Shown: in pieces, positions 18,777 through 27,834 of the stretch
How the letters are laid out: every line of letters begins with the position of its first letter
Numbering within the stretch: position 1 is the first letter of the stretch
Origin: Betaproteobacteria bacterium
GTDB taxonomy: Bacteria; Pseudomonadota; Gammaproteobacteria; Burkholderiales; Usitatibacteraceae
Length of the DNA: 64,000 nt
Assembly: GCA_016708825.1 (NCBI GenBank)
Contig: JADJEZ010000016.1
Span: 1 to 64,000 of the forward strand
Direction of reading: 5' to 3'
Made by a program: the position numbers and the translations under genes
The notes under the pieces: model-generated
The model's database searches: none
Told to the model about the DNA's origin: nothing
The model's input: only the letters and a program-made list of their open reading frames with translations

Positions 18777-19975
18777 AGCGCGGCACGCTCTTCCCGCTCG
18801 CCGCCACGCTCGCGGTGCAGCTCCTCGTGTCCATGGCGGTCATCACGGTGCCGGTGCTCGCGCCCGCGCTCGCCCGCGACACCGGCATGCAGCCCGGCTT
18901 CATCGGCCTCTTCATCGCCCTCGTCTACGGCGTGGGCATGGCCGCGAGCCTCGTCTCCGGCGCGTTCGTGCGGCGCCACGGCGCCATCCGGCTGAGCCAG
19001 CTCTGCCTCGTCGCCTGCGCGGCGGGGCTTGCATGCCTCGCGGTGGGCACGCCGCTCACGATCGCCGCGAGCGCGATCCTGCTCGGCGCGGGCTACGGCC
19101 CGGTCACGCCGGCCAGCTCGCACGTGCTCGCGAAGACCACGCCTCCCGCCATGATGTCCCTCGTGTTCTCGCTCAAGCAGACGGGCGTGCCCCTCGGCGG
19201 CGTCCTGGCGGGGGCGATCGTCCCGGCGCTCGTGGCGTGGGTGGACTGGAGAGCGGCCTCGCTCGCGGTGGGCGCGGCGTGCCTCGCAACCGTGGCGCTC
19301 GCCCAGCCCCTGCGCGCATCGCTCGACGCCGACCGCGACCCCAGCTCCCGTTTCGCGCCACGGGCCATCGCGCGCCCGCTCGGCCATACCCTCGCGGACC
19401 CCGCGCTGCGGCGGCTCGCCATCTGCTCGTTCTTCTTCGCCTCGCTGCAGCTCTGCCTCATCACGTTCCTGGTGACGCACCTCACGCTGAACCTGGGCTA
19501 CACGCTCGTCGAGGCGGGGCTCATGCTGAGCGCCGCGCAGGCCGGCGGCGTGGTGGCGCGGATCGCCTGGGGCGCGATCGCGGACCGGCGTGGACGCCCG
19601 ATGCGGCTCCTCGGCATCGTCGCCCTGGCCATGGGGCTCGCCGCCCTCGCGACCGCGGGCTTCACGCCGCACTGGCCCGCGGCGGCCATCGCCGTCGTGT
19701 GCGCGGCGTTCGGCGCCACGGCGATCGGCTGGAACGGCGTCTACCTCGCCCAGGTGGCGCGCCTCGCACCGCCGGGCAAGGCCGGCGAAGCCACGGGAGG
19801 CTCTCTCGTCTTCACCTACGGCGGCGCGCTCTTCGGCCCGCCCGTCTTCACCTTCCTGGTGGCCGCCGGCGCGGGGTATCCCGCGGCCTTCGTGGCCGCG
19901 GCGGTGCCGCCGGTGCTCTGCGGGTTCTGGCTGCTGTGGCGCGATCGCGCGCCGCCCCAGGGCGCCGTTGGCTAG
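18773..19975 (+). CDS. Major facilitator superfamily transporter
   Basis: 400 residues with twelve predicted membrane helices. The GTG start lies in a GTGA overlap with the DUF4743 gene, so the two are coupled. MFS signatures include the helix 2-3 loop region GAFVRRHGAIRLSQ and the second-half loop GAIADRRGRPMRLLG. Helix 5 has PLGGVLAGAIVPALV. It resembles the cyanate/nitrate-type group of MFS permeases, but the substrate is unknown. Coupling to a possible thiamine-related Nudix gene makes a pyrimidine/thiazole-like ligand conceivable, without direct evidence. Confidence 0.88.
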   Translation: MKRGTLFPLAATLAVQLLVSMAVITVPVLAPALARDTGMQPGFIGLFIALVYGVGMAASLVSGAFVRRHGAIRLSQLCLVACAAGLACLAVGTPLTIAASAILLGAGYGPVTPASSHVLAKTTPPAMMSLVFSLKQTGVPLGGVLAGAIVPALVAWVDWRAASLAVGAACLATVALAQPLRASLDADRDPSSRFAPRAIARPLGHTLADPALRRLAICSFFFASLQLCLITFLVTHLTLNLGYTLVEAGLMLSAAQAGGVVARIAWGAIADRRGRPMRLLGIVALAMGLAALATAGFTPHWPAAAIAVVCAAFGATAIGWNGVYLAQVARLAPPGKAGEATGGSLVFTYGGALFGPPVFTFLVAAGAGYPAAFVAAAVPPVLCGFWLLWRDRAPPQGAVG

Positions 19976-19987
19976 AATGGCGCCTCG

Positions 19988-20854
19988 ATGACCGGGCTCG
20001 CCCTCCTACTCGTACTCTCCTCCGCCCTCATCCACGCGAGCTGGAACTTCCTCCTGAAGAAGAGCGGCGGCGGCTCGGGCCTCATCACCGCCGCCTGCCT
20101 CGTCTCGCTCGTCGCGTACGCGCCCGTGGTTGCCGCCGCCGCCTACATCCAGGGCTACCGGTTCCTGCCGATCCACCTCGCGCTCATGTTCGCGAGCGGG
20201 ATGATCCACACGGTGTACTTCCTGCTGCTCGACCGCGCCTACCGCAGCGGCGGCGACCTCTCGATCGTCTACCCGCTCGCCCGCGCCACCGGCCCGCTCC
20301 TCACCATCGTGGTGGCGGTGCTCTTCCTGGGCGAGCGCCCGGGACCCACCGCGCTCGCCGGCGCGGTGCTCATCGGCGTGTCCGCGCTCGTGCTCACCGG
20401 CAACCCCTTCCACTGGCACAAGGGCGAGGCCCGCCACGCGGTGGGCTTCGCGCTCCTCACCGGGTTCACGATCTCGCTCTACACGATCTGCGACAAGGCC
20501 TCGGTGGCCTCGTGGCTCATCCCGCCGCTCGTCTTCGACTGGGGCTGCAACTTCTTCCGCTCGGTGGTGCTCGTGCCCTTCACCCAGCGCCGCGCGCCGG
20601 GAGCGATCGCCGAGGCGTGGCGGACGAGGCGGCGCACGGTGATCGCCATCGCGCTCCTCTCGCCGCTCTCCTATATCTTCGTGCTCACCGCCATGGTCTT
20701 CACGCCGGTGAGCCTCGTGGCCCCGGCGCGCGAGGTGTCGATCCTCTTCGCGGCACTCATGGGAGCGCACTTCCTCAAGGAGGGCGACTTCAAGCGCCGC
20801 CTCCTCGCGGCCGCGGGCATGGCCCTCGGCGTGGCGGGCCTCACGGCCGGCTAG
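19988..20854 (+). CDS. EamA/DMT family transporter
   Basis: Drug/metabolite transporter superfamily protein of 288 residues with ten predicted membrane helices in two EamA repeats. The first repeat starts LLLVLSSALIHASWNFLLKK, and the end of each repeat shows the usual pattern (FLGERPGPTALAGAVLIGVS and HFLKEGDFKRRLLAAAGMAL). It begins 12 bases after the MFS stop on the same strand. Substrate unknown; members export amino acids, nucleosides or other metabolites. Confidence 0.88.
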   Translation: MTGLALLLVLSSALIHASWNFLLKKSGGGSGLITAACLVSLVAYAPVVAAAAYIQGYRFLPIHLALMFASGMIHTVYFLLLDRAYRSGGDLSIVYPLARATGPLLTIVVAVLFLGERPGPTALAGAVLIGVSALVLTGNPFHWHKGEARHAVGFALLTGFTISLYTICDKASVASWLIPPLVFDWGCNFFRSVVLVPFTQRRAPGAIAEAWRTRRRTVIAIALLSPLSYIFVLTAMVFTPVSLVAPAREVSILFAALMGAHFLKEGDFKRRLLAAAGMALGVAGLTAG

Positions 20855-20871
20855 GGGCCCCGAGCGGCAGT

Positions 20872-20877
20872 TATAAT
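20872..20877 (+). promoter_or_regulatory. Perfect -10 box TATAAT for pgi
   Basis: TATAAT matches the consensus exactly; there is no good -35 in the overlapping end of the EamA gene. Transcription would start near 20884. That leaves only three bases before the in-frame GTG at 20887, but about 33 before the GTG at 20917, which favours the latter as the pgi start unless the message is leaderless. Confidence 0.55.
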
Positions 20878-20916
20878 CCCCGGCTTGTGCGGCCTGACGC
20901 CGCAATCCGGCGACCC

Positions 20917-22503
20917 GTGTCCTCCCAGACGACCCCCAGTCCCGCGTGGAAGGCCCTCGAGGCGCACCGCGACCAGATCGCGGCGCTGCGCGTCGACGAG
21001 CTCTTCGCCTCCGACCCCGGCCGCGGCGCTTCGCTCACCTTCGCCTGCGGTCCCCTCACCGTCGATCTTTCCAAGCAACGGATGACAGGGGAGACCCTCG
21101 CGGCGCTGCTCGCGCTGGCCCGCGAGCGTGACATGGGCGCGGCGATCGAGCGGCTCTTCACCGGGAGCCGCGTGAACGTCACCGAGGACCGGCCGGCGCT
21201 GCACGCCGCCTTGCGCGGCGACGAGCGCGTGCTGGTGGACGGCGAGGACGTGGTGCCGGCCATGCAGCGTGGCCGCGAACGCATGCGCAGCTTCTCGACC
21301 GCGGTCCGCGAGGGCGCCTGGAAGGGTGCCACGGGAGAGCCGATCCGGCATGTGCTCTCGCTGGGAATCGGCGGCTCCTACCTCGGTCCCCGGCTGGTCA
21401 CGGAGGCGCTCCTGGCCCAGGCCGACGGCCCCGCCGTGCGCTTCCTCGCCAACGTGGACCCCGCCGCGCTCGACGATGCGCTCGCGGGCCTCGACCCTGC
21501 CACGACCCTGGTCGTCGTGGGCTCCAAGACCTTCACCACCCAGGAGACGCTCGCCAACGCCCTGGCCGCCCGCGCCTGGATCACCGCGAAGCTGGGAGAG
21601 GGCGCGGTCGCCCGGCACTTCGTCGCCGCCACCGCCAACATCGCCGAGGCCGCGCGGTTCGGCCTGCCCGAGTGCAACGTGTTCGCCTTCGCCGACGGGG
21701 TGGGCGGGCGCTACTCCGTCTGGTCGAGCGTGGGGCTGCCCGCGGCGATCGCGGTGGGCATGCCCGCCTTCGAGCGTTTCCTGGGCGGGGCGCACGCGGT
21801 CGACCTCGAGTTCCGCTCCGCGCCCCCGGAGCGCAACGCCCCCCTGCTCCTCGCGCTGGCCGGCCTGTGGAACCGCGACCTGCTCGGCATTCCCGTGCAC
21901 GCGGTGCTGCCCTATGCCCAGCGGCTCGCGAGCCTGCCGGGCTACCTGCAGCAACTCGAGATGGAATCCAACGGCAAGCGCGTGCAGGCGGACGGCTCGC
22001 CCGTTGAGCAGCCCACCTGCCCGGCCCTCTTCGGCGAGGCCGGCACCCTGGGACAGCATTCGTTCTACCAGTGGCTGCACCAGGGCACGCAGGAGGCGTC
22101 GTGCGACTTCATCGTGGTGGCGCGCGCCATGGGATCGCGCGAGGCCGAACACGCGGTGCTGCTCGCCAACGCGCTCGCCCAGTCGGAGGCGCTCATGACC
22201 GGGAGCTCGACCGGAGACGCGCACCGCGACTGCCCCGGCAACCGGCCGAGCACGACGATCGTGCTGCCGTCGCTGGAGCCCGCCGCGCTGGGCGCGCTCG
22301 TCGCGCTCTACGAGCACAAGGTCTACGCGCAGGGCGTGCTCTGGGGCGTGAACCCTTTCGACCAGTTCGGCGTCGAGCTGGGCAAGGCGATCGCCGGGCG
22401 GATCCTCACGGCGTTCACGGCGCCGCAGGCGCCGCTGCATCCGGCGACGAGCCACCTCCTGGGCGTCATCCGCAAGGCCGCGCAGGGCAGTCCTCCCCGC
22501 TAG
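20917..22503 (+). CDS. pgi: Glucose-6-phosphate isomerase
   Basis: Cytoplasmic glycolytic/gluconeogenic enzyme, 528 residues from the GTG at 20917 (an in-frame GTG at 20887 is the alternative). Family signatures: LSLGIGGSYLGPRLVTEAL near 150, VVVGSKTFTTQETLANA near 200, and the catalytic-site blocks GGRYSVWSSVGLP near 263 and GQHSFYQWLHQGT near 380, the latter with the active His. The lysine motif VYAQGVLWGVNPFDQFGVEL lies near the C-terminus. It is the first gene after its own -10 box and is followed after 20 bases by the kinase-like gene. Confidence 0.97.
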   Translation: MSSQTTPSPAWKALEAHRDQIAALRVDELFASDPGRGASLTFACGPLTVDLSKQRMTGETLAALLALARERDMGAAIERLFTGSRVNVTEDRPALHAALRGDERVLVDGEDVVPAMQRGRERMRSFSTAVREGAWKGATGEPIRHVLSLGIGGSYLGPRLVTEALLAQADGPAVRFLANVDPAALDDALAGLDPATTLVVVGSKTFTTQETLANALAARAWITAKLGEGAVARHFVAATANIAEAARFGLPECNVFAFADGVGGRYSVWSSVGLPAAIAVGMPAFERFLGGAHAVDLEFRSAPPERNAPLLLALAGLWNRDLLGIPVHAVLPYAQRLASLPGYLQQLEMESNGKRVQADGSPVEQPTCPALFGEAGTLGQHSFYQWLHQGTQEASCDFIVVARAMGSREAEHAVLLANALAQSEALMTGSSTGDAHRDCPGNRPSTTIVLPSLEPAALGALVALYEHKVYAQGVLWGVNPFDQFGVELGKAIAGRILTAFTAPQAPLHPATSHLLGVIRKAAQGSPPR

Positions 22504-22523
22504 CGCCACACCCGCGCGCCCAC

Positions 22524-24779
22524 ATGGCCATCGAGGATTTCAAGCGCATCGTCGAGAATCTCCGCGCCGCCGTGGCGATCGCGGACGCCAAGGGCGTCGT
22601 CGCGTTCGCCAATGCCGCGTTCGTGCAGCTCGCCGGAGATCCCGACCAGGGCGTGGCCGGCCGCCCCCTGCCGTCGTTCTTCCACCGCGACGACGCGAAG
22701 CGCATGACCCAGAACATCGCGCGCATCGCCGAGGGCAAGACCGCCTCGGCGCTGCTCGACGCCCGCATGGATGCCGGCGGCGGCTGGGTCCAGGTCGCGC
22801 TCCAGCCCGCGCTCGACGCGCGCGAGAAGCCCGGCGCCGTGGTCGTCGTGCTGCAGGACATCGACGGGCAGCGCGACACCGAGAACGCGCTGAACCTCAC
22901 CACCGCGCGGCTGATGGCGATGGTCGAGGCCTCGCGCAACCCGAAGCTCATCGAGAACGCCGCGGGCGAGGTCGAGCTGGTGAACGAGGCGTTCGCGAGC
23001 CTCCTCGGCCTCGAGAGCGCGCCCCAGTCGCTCCTGGGACTGCCGGCCGCCGAGGTCGTGGGGCGATCGAAGTTCGTCGACGCGGCCGCCCTGAAGGGCA
23101 TCCAGCGCAAGCCCGGCAACCCCGCGAGCATCCCGGTGCGCCGGCCCGAGGGCATGGAAGTCACGCTGGAGCGCCAGCCGCTGCTCGTCGACGAGTCGCC
23201 CGCCGGCGCCCTCTGGACCTCCCGCTCGGTGTCCGGTGACGGCGAGGCGGAGGCCGATCCCGGCGCCTCCGAGGTGGCGTTGATCGAGAAGATCGGCGCG
23301 GAACTTTCCGTGGCGCTGGAGGGGATCTCCGCGATCTCCATCCGCGCCCAGCAGATGGAGTTCGACCCGGCGCTCGTGGAGCACTTCCAGCGCATCCGCG
23401 GCTCGACCGAGACGGCGCTCGCCGCGATCGGCGACCTCGTGGATTTCTCGAAGGTCGAGGGCGGAATCGAGCTCAGGCGCACGGCGTTTTCGCTGCGCAC
23501 CGCCGTGGCCGAGCTCGTCAGGCGCATCACCCACCCCGCGCAGGAGCGCGGCTGCCAGCTGCGCGTGAAGGTCGAGCAGGACGTGCCCGATCACCTCGAA
23601 GGCGACGTCGAGCGCCTGCAGCTCCTGCTGCGCAACCTCCTCGAGAGCGCCTTCGCGGCCCAGCAGGGCGCGGATGACACGCTCGCCATCGCGCCGAAAT
23701 ACACGACGCGGTCGGGCATCCAGCTCTCCTTCGCCGTTTCCGCGGGCCCCGGGGCCGCGGAGAAGCCCGCCCCCCGCCCCTCGGCCGAAGCGGGCATGGG
23801 CGTGGCCGTCGCGCGATTCATGGTGGCCGCGATGGGCGGCAAGCTCGCGATCGGCACGCGGCCGGCCGATTCCCTCTACGCGTTCACGATCGAGTTCCCG
23901 ATTCGCCCCGCACCGCCGCCACCTCCCCGCGCCACGTACGTGACGCTGGTGAGCATGCCGGTGCTGGTGGCGAGCGAGGATGCGGAGCAGCGCCACGAGC
24001 TGTCGACCCTGCTGCGCGGATGGCGCATGGCGCCGCTCGAGGCGGACAACGCCGCCATGGCGCTCGCACTCCTCGAGCGCCTGCACGAGGAAGGCAGCCC
24101 CGTGCCGCTGGTGCTGGTGTCGAACCGGATGGCGGGGCAGGACGGCTTCCTCCTCGCCTTCCGCGTGAAGAACCACCCCGAACTCTCCTCCACGCTGGTC
24201 ATGATGCTCGCCACGGAGGGCAGGCCCGGCGACGCCATCGCCTGCCGCGAGAACGGCATCGCCGCGTACCTGCGCTATCCCCTCGCCGACAAGCAGCTGA
24301 ACGACGCGCTCGTCGCGGTCACCGGCGCCTCGCTGGACGCGGACGAGACCCCCACCCTGGTCACGCGCCACTCGCTGCGCGAGCAGCGCAAGGGTGCCAC
24401 GATCCTGCTCGTGGACTCCCATCGCGACAGCCACATGCTCGCCGCCCACATCCTGCGCAAGCGCGATTGCAGCCTCGTGGTGGCGTCCGACCTCGCGGAG
24501 GCTTTCGCCTCCCTCGACCAGGATCTCTACGACCTCGTGTTCGCCGACACCGGGATGGAATGGCTCGACCGGCCGGACGCGGCGAAGCTCTTGCGCGCCC
24601 GCATCCCGCGCGACCCCCAGGCGACCGGCATCTACGCGACCAGCCTGGACCACTCGCCCGCGTTCACGAAGGAGAAACTCGCCGAGGGCTTCGACGGCAC
24701 GCTCGCCAAGCCCTTTCGCCGCGACAATCTCTTCGCGATCCTCGCCGCGATCGGCAGGCTTCCCGACCCCCAGGACTAG
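22524..24779 (+). CDS. Degenerate hybrid histidine kinase (PAS-PAS-DHp*-HATPase*-REC*-REC)
   Basis: 751 residues with the layout of a hybrid sensor kinase but without its chemistry. Two PAS-like domains (about 1-110 and 125-240) are followed by a dimerisation helix region. There the usual SHEIRTPL box reads GAELSVAL, so the phosphoacceptor His is Ala. DLVDFSKVEGG keeps the standard DHp ending. In the ATPase-like part the N-box reads NLLESA instead of NLLxNA, and the G2 glycines are partly kept (EAGMGVAVAR). The first receiver has SNRMAGQDG where LDxxMPxxDG is expected, so its Asp is Ser. The second keeps an Asp (VFADTGME). It is probably a non-catalytic scaffold or a sensor acting through another kinase. 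No partner gene is adjacent. Confidence 0.8.
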   Translation: MAIEDFKRIVENLRAAVAIADAKGVVAFANAAFVQLAGDPDQGVAGRPLPSFFHRDDAKRMTQNIARIAEGKTASALLDARMDAGGGWVQVALQPALDAREKPGAVVVVLQDIDGQRDTENALNLTTARLMAMVEASRNPKLIENAAGEVELVNEAFASLLGLESAPQSLLGLPAAEVVGRSKFVDAAALKGIQRKPGNPASIPVRRPEGMEVTLERQPLLVDESPAGALWTSRSVSGDGEAEADPGASEVALIEKIGAELSVALEGISAISIRAQQMEFDPALVEHFQRIRGSTETALAAIGDLVDFSKVEGGIELRRTAFSLRTAVAELVRRITHPAQERGCQLRVKVEQDVPDHLEGDVERLQLLLRNLLESAFAAQQGADDTLAIAPKYTTRSGIQLSFAVSAGPGAAEKPAPRPSAEAGMGVAVARFMVAAMGGKLAIGTRPADSLYAFTIEFPIRPAPPPPPRATYVTLVSMPVLVASEDAEQRHELSTLLRGWRMAPLEADNAAMALALLERLHEEGSPVPLVLVSNRMAGQDGFLLAFRVKNHPELSSTLVMMLATEGRPGDAIACRENGIAAYLRYPLADKQLNDALVAVTGASLDADETPTLVTRHSLREQRKGATILLVDSHRDSHMLAAHILRKRDCSLVVASDLAEAFASLDQDLYDLVFADTGMEWLDRPDAAKLLRARIPRDPQATGIYATSLDHSPAFTKEKLAEGFDGTLAKPFRRDNLFAILAAIGRLPDPQD

Positions 24780-24794
24780 CGCCGCACGTCGCCG

Positions 24795-25598
24795 CTACTT
24801 GCGCGGGCGCGCCGCGAGGATCGCATCCGCGAGTTCGGCGAAACCCGCCGAGCCCGCGGACGGCGTCACGTACCGGGGCAGGCTCGCCATGAGGTCGGCC
24901 ATCTCGCGCACGTTGGCCACGCCCACCGCGTTGGGAAAGAACGCGAACATCGGCTGGTCGTTGGGAGAGTCGCCGGCGAAGACGAAACGATCGCGTTCGC
25001 GGTCGATGTCGACGCCGAAATCCTCCGCGAGCATGAGGCGCGTGGTGGAGAGCTTGTCGTAGCCCCCGAACCAGCCGTTCACGTGGATGGAGCTCACCTT
25101 GGCCGTGAGGCCTTCGGACTCCATCACCGCGACGATCCTCGCCACGGCGGCGCGATCGAGTGGCGGCACGTCCTCGCGGAAATCGATCGCGAGATCGGCC
25201 TCGCGGTAGGCCTGGTCGGAGGAGACGGCACAGCCGGGCACCTCCGCGAGGATGCGCGCGGCGATCGCCTCCATCCGCCCGGCGCGCCGCGCCCGCTCGG
25301 CATCCCCCACCACGTAACGCTTCACGAGCCTGCCCTGCCCCGCGTCGTGGCGAAACCAGAAGGCGCCGTTCTCGCCCACCACCGCGTCCACGGGCCACAT
25401 GCGCGCGATGTGGTCGCACCAGCCGGCGGGTCGCCCGGTGACGGGAATCACCAGGAGCCCCGCCGCGCGCAGGTTCTCCAGCGCGGCGTAGGCCGCGGCG
25501 TGCAATCGCCCGTGGGTGGTCAGCGTGTCGTCGATGTCGGCGAGCACGCCGCGCAGGGCGCGGCGCGCCTCCGGCGGAAACTCCGCGAGGGGCCTCAT
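24795..25598 (-). CDS. HAD-superfamily hydrolase (Cof / mannosyl-3-phosphoglycerate phosphatase-like)
   Basis: 267 residues. The HAD nucleophile motif is VLADIDDTLTTHG near residue 18, with DxDxT replaced by DIDDT as in the Cof-type class IIB group. Motif II is VIPVTGRPAG and the C-terminal metal-binding motif is FVFAGDSPNDQPM near 215. The cap domain between them is of the C2B type. It is the last gene of the minus-strand run that includes nuo, Nudix and glpD, 98 bases after glpD. It could be a sugar- or glycerol-phosphate phosphatase. The convergent kinase-like gene ends 15 bases away with no clear terminator between. Confidence 0.82.
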   Translation of the reverse strand: MRPLAEFPPEARRALRGVLADIDDTLTTHGRLHAAAYAALENLRAAGLLVIPVTGRPAGWCDHIARMWPVDAVVGENGAFWFRHDAGQGRLVKRYVVGDAERARRAGRMEAIAARILAEVPGCAVSSDQAYREADLAIDFREDVPPLDRAAVARIVAVMESEGLTAKVSSIHVNGWFGGYDKLSTTRLMLAEDFGVDIDRERDRFVFAGDSPNDQPMFAFFPNAVGVANVREMADLMASLPRYVTPSAGSAGFAELADAILAARPRK

Positions 25599-25696
25599 GG
25601 GCGAAGGGGGGGAAGCCTGTCCGCCCACGTCAGGGCCCGATGCCCGCGCGGCCCCGGCCCGGCGCCGGCCTGCCGGCAACGGGCAGGCCCCGCACG

Positions 25697-27208
25697 CTAG
25701 GACTTCCGGCCGGCGAGGTAGGCCTCGACCGCGCCACGCTGCGCGGCGTCCATGTGCAGCCCGCACTTCGTGCGCCGCCACAGGATGTCTTCGGCGGTCT
25801 CGGCCCACTCGTCGGAGACGAGGAAGTCGATCTCGCGCTCCGTGAGGCCGGCGCCGAAATTCCTGCCGAGCGCATCCGGCGCGTGGACATCGCCCAGGAC
25901 GGTGGTCGTGCGGTTGCCGTGGCGGCGGACGACGCCGTCGAGGAGGTCCCGCGGGAAGCCCTTGTAGCGGTCGAACATCTCGTCGCGGAACGCGTTGTAG
26001 TTCGCCACGTCGCCTCCCGGAAGGTGCGCGTCGCGGGTCCACGCGGGCCCCATCGGCGGCAGGTACGGGGCGAGTTTCTCCAGGGCCGTCTCCGCGAGGC
26101 AGCGGTAGGTGGTGATCTTGCCGCCGAAGAGCGAGAGGACGGGTGCCTTGCCCTCCTCGTCGTCCAGCTCCAGCACGTAGTCGCGCGTGATGGAGGACGG
26201 GTCCGACTTGCCGTCGTCGTAGAGCGGGCGCACGCCGGCGAAGGTCCAGACCACGTCGGCCTTCGCGAGCGGCTTCGCGAGGAAGCGGTTGGCGGCCTCG
26301 ATCAGGTAGTCCGTCTCCTGCGCCGTGATGTCGACCGCCTCCTCCGGCGTGTCCACCGGCACGTCGGTGGTCCCGATGAGGCTGTACTTGCCCTCGAACG
26401 GGATCACGAAGACCACGCGCTTGTCGGGGTTCTGCAGGAGGCACGCGTGCCCCAGCGAGTGCACCTTCGGGACCACGATGTGGCTGCCCTTCACCAGGCG
26501 CACCTTGGCGCCCGTGGGCTTGTGCGGCACGCCCCCGAGCACGCCCGTGACCCACGGCCCCGCCGCGTTCACCAGCGCGGCCGCGGCAACAGTGCGCGTG
26601 GCGCCGTTGCGCATGTCCCGGAGGTCGGCCTGCCAGGTGCCGCCTTCGCGCCTCGCGCCCATGAACTTCGTGCGCGTGAGGGATCCGGCGCCCTTGTCGC
26701 GCGCCGACATCGCCGTGAGCACCGTGAGCCGCGCGTCGTCGACGCGGCAGTCGGAATAGACGATGCCGGAACGGATCTCGGGCTTGAGTCCCGCGCTGAA
26801 CTCCACGTGCGGGAACTTCACCGCCTGGGAGCCGGGGAGCGAGACGCGCTTGCCCAGGTGGTCGTACATCCACAGGCCGATCCGGATCATCCACACCGGG
26901 CGCATGCTGCGGTCGTGGGGCAGCACGAAGCGCATGGGGCGCACGATGTGAGGCGCGGCGTTGAGGAGCACCTCCCGCTCCGCGAGGGCCTCGCGCACCA
27001 GGCGGAACTCGTAGTGCTCCAGGTAGCGCAGCCCGCCGTGGATCAGCTTCGAGCTCCAGCCGCTGGTGGCCGAGGCGAGGTCCGCCATCTCCACCAGGAG
27101 GACCTTGAGGCCGCGCCCCGCGGCATCGCGCGCGATGCCCGCACCGTTGACTCCGCCGCCGATGACCAGGAGGTCGTACCGCCCCGCGCTTGCCGACTGG
27201 GCCGACAT
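25697..27208 (-). CDS. glpD: Aerobic glycerol-3-phosphate dehydrogenase
   Basis: Membrane-associated FAD enzyme, 503 residues, that oxidises glycerol-3-phosphate to dihydroxyacetone phosphate and reduces quinone. The N-terminal FAD motif is YDLLVIGGGVNGAGIARDAA. The family signature SGWSSKLIHGGLRYLEHYEF follows near residue 50, and FVIPFEGKYSLIGTTDVP lies near 270. The C-terminal domain is of normal length. The start ATG at 27208 has AGAAAGG upstream. It lies downstream of the complex I operon and a Nudix gene on the same strand. Product DHAP is the substrate of TpiA, encoded upstream of nuo. Confidence 0.96.
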   Translation of the reverse strand: MSAQSASAGRYDLLVIGGGVNGAGIARDAAGRGLKVLLVEMADLASATSGWSSKLIHGGLRYLEHYEFRLVREALAEREVLLNAAPHIVRPMRFVLPHDRSMRPVWMIRIGLWMYDHLGKRVSLPGSQAVKFPHVEFSAGLKPEIRSGIVYSDCRVDDARLTVLTAMSARDKGAGSLTRTKFMGARREGGTWQADLRDMRNGATRTVAAAALVNAAGPWVTGVLGGVPHKPTGAKVRLVKGSHIVVPKVHSLGHACLLQNPDKRVVFVIPFEGKYSLIGTTDVPVDTPEEAVDITAQETDYLIEAANRFLAKPLAKADVVWTFAGVRPLYDDGKSDPSSITRDYVLELDDEEGKAPVLSLFGGKITTYRCLAETALEKLAPYLPPMGPAWTRDAHLPGGDVANYNAFRDEMFDRYKGFPRDLLDGVVRRHGNRTTTVLGDVHAPDALGRNFGAGLTEREIDFLVSDEWAETAEDILWRRTKCGLHMDAAQRGAVEAYLAGRKS

Positions 27209-27249
27209 TTTTGTTCTGCCTTTCTTCCGGAACTCGACCCGGATACCCT

Positions 27250-27819
27250 CTACTTTACCTCCGACCGGCCGAAACGGGACCACCACAGAAGTCCAATGAT
27301 CGTCTTCGTGTCCGTGATGAGGCCCTCGCGGACCCAGCCGAGCGCGTCCTCGATGCGCGCCGGGAACACCTCGAGATGCTCGCCCGGATCGAGCCGGGCG
27401 CCCACGTGGGTGAGGTTTCGCGCCCCGTAGATCTCGATCACCTCGTTCGAGTAGCCGATGGACGGATGCAGGGTCGTCACGAGCCACCAGTCGGAGGCCT
27501 CGTAGCCGCACTCCTCCACCAGCTCGCGCTTCGCGGTGGCCAGCGGCTGCTCGCCCTTCTCCATCTTCCCCGCGGGCAACTCGATGAAGTGCCGGTGCAT
27601 CGGGTAGCGGTACTGGCGCTCGAGGAGGACCGTCTCCTCGTCCACGAAGGCCATCATCATCACCGCGCCGGGATGCTCGACGTACTCCCGCCACGCGGCC
27701 GCACCGCCGGGCAGCCGCACCTCGTCGCGGCGCAGCTTGAGGAACCCGCCGTCGTAGGCGAGCCGGGTGGACAGGGTCGATTCGGTGAAATCGTCGGTGG
27801 GATCGGGGGGGCGTTTCAC
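27250..27819 (-). CDS. Nudix hydrolase, ADP-ribose pyrophosphatase-like
   Basis: 189 residues. A full Nudix box is present: GKMEKGEQPLATAKRELVEECGY (G-x5-E-x7-RE-x2-EE-x-G). The preceding FIELPAGK, with VLLERQYRYPMHRHFIEL upstream of it, is typical of ADP-ribose/ADP-sugar pyrophosphatases of the NudF type. Such enzymes remove free ADP-ribose made during NAD turnover. It starts 15 bases after the nuoN stop and precedes glpD by 41 bases, so it probably rides on the nuo transcript. NAD housekeeping next to an NADH dehydrogenase is a plausible link but not shown. Confidence 0.9.
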   Translation of the reverse strand: MKRPPDPTDDFTESTLSTRLAYDGGFLKLRRDEVRLPGGAAAWREYVEHPGAVMMMAFVDEETVLLERQYRYPMHRHFIELPAGKMEKGEQPLATAKRELVEECGYEASDWWLVTTLHPSIGYSNEVIEIYGARNLTHVGARLDPGEHLEVFPARIEDALGWVREGLITDTKTIIGLLWWSRFGRSEVK

Positions 27820-27834
27820 GGATCGCGGCCCGGC

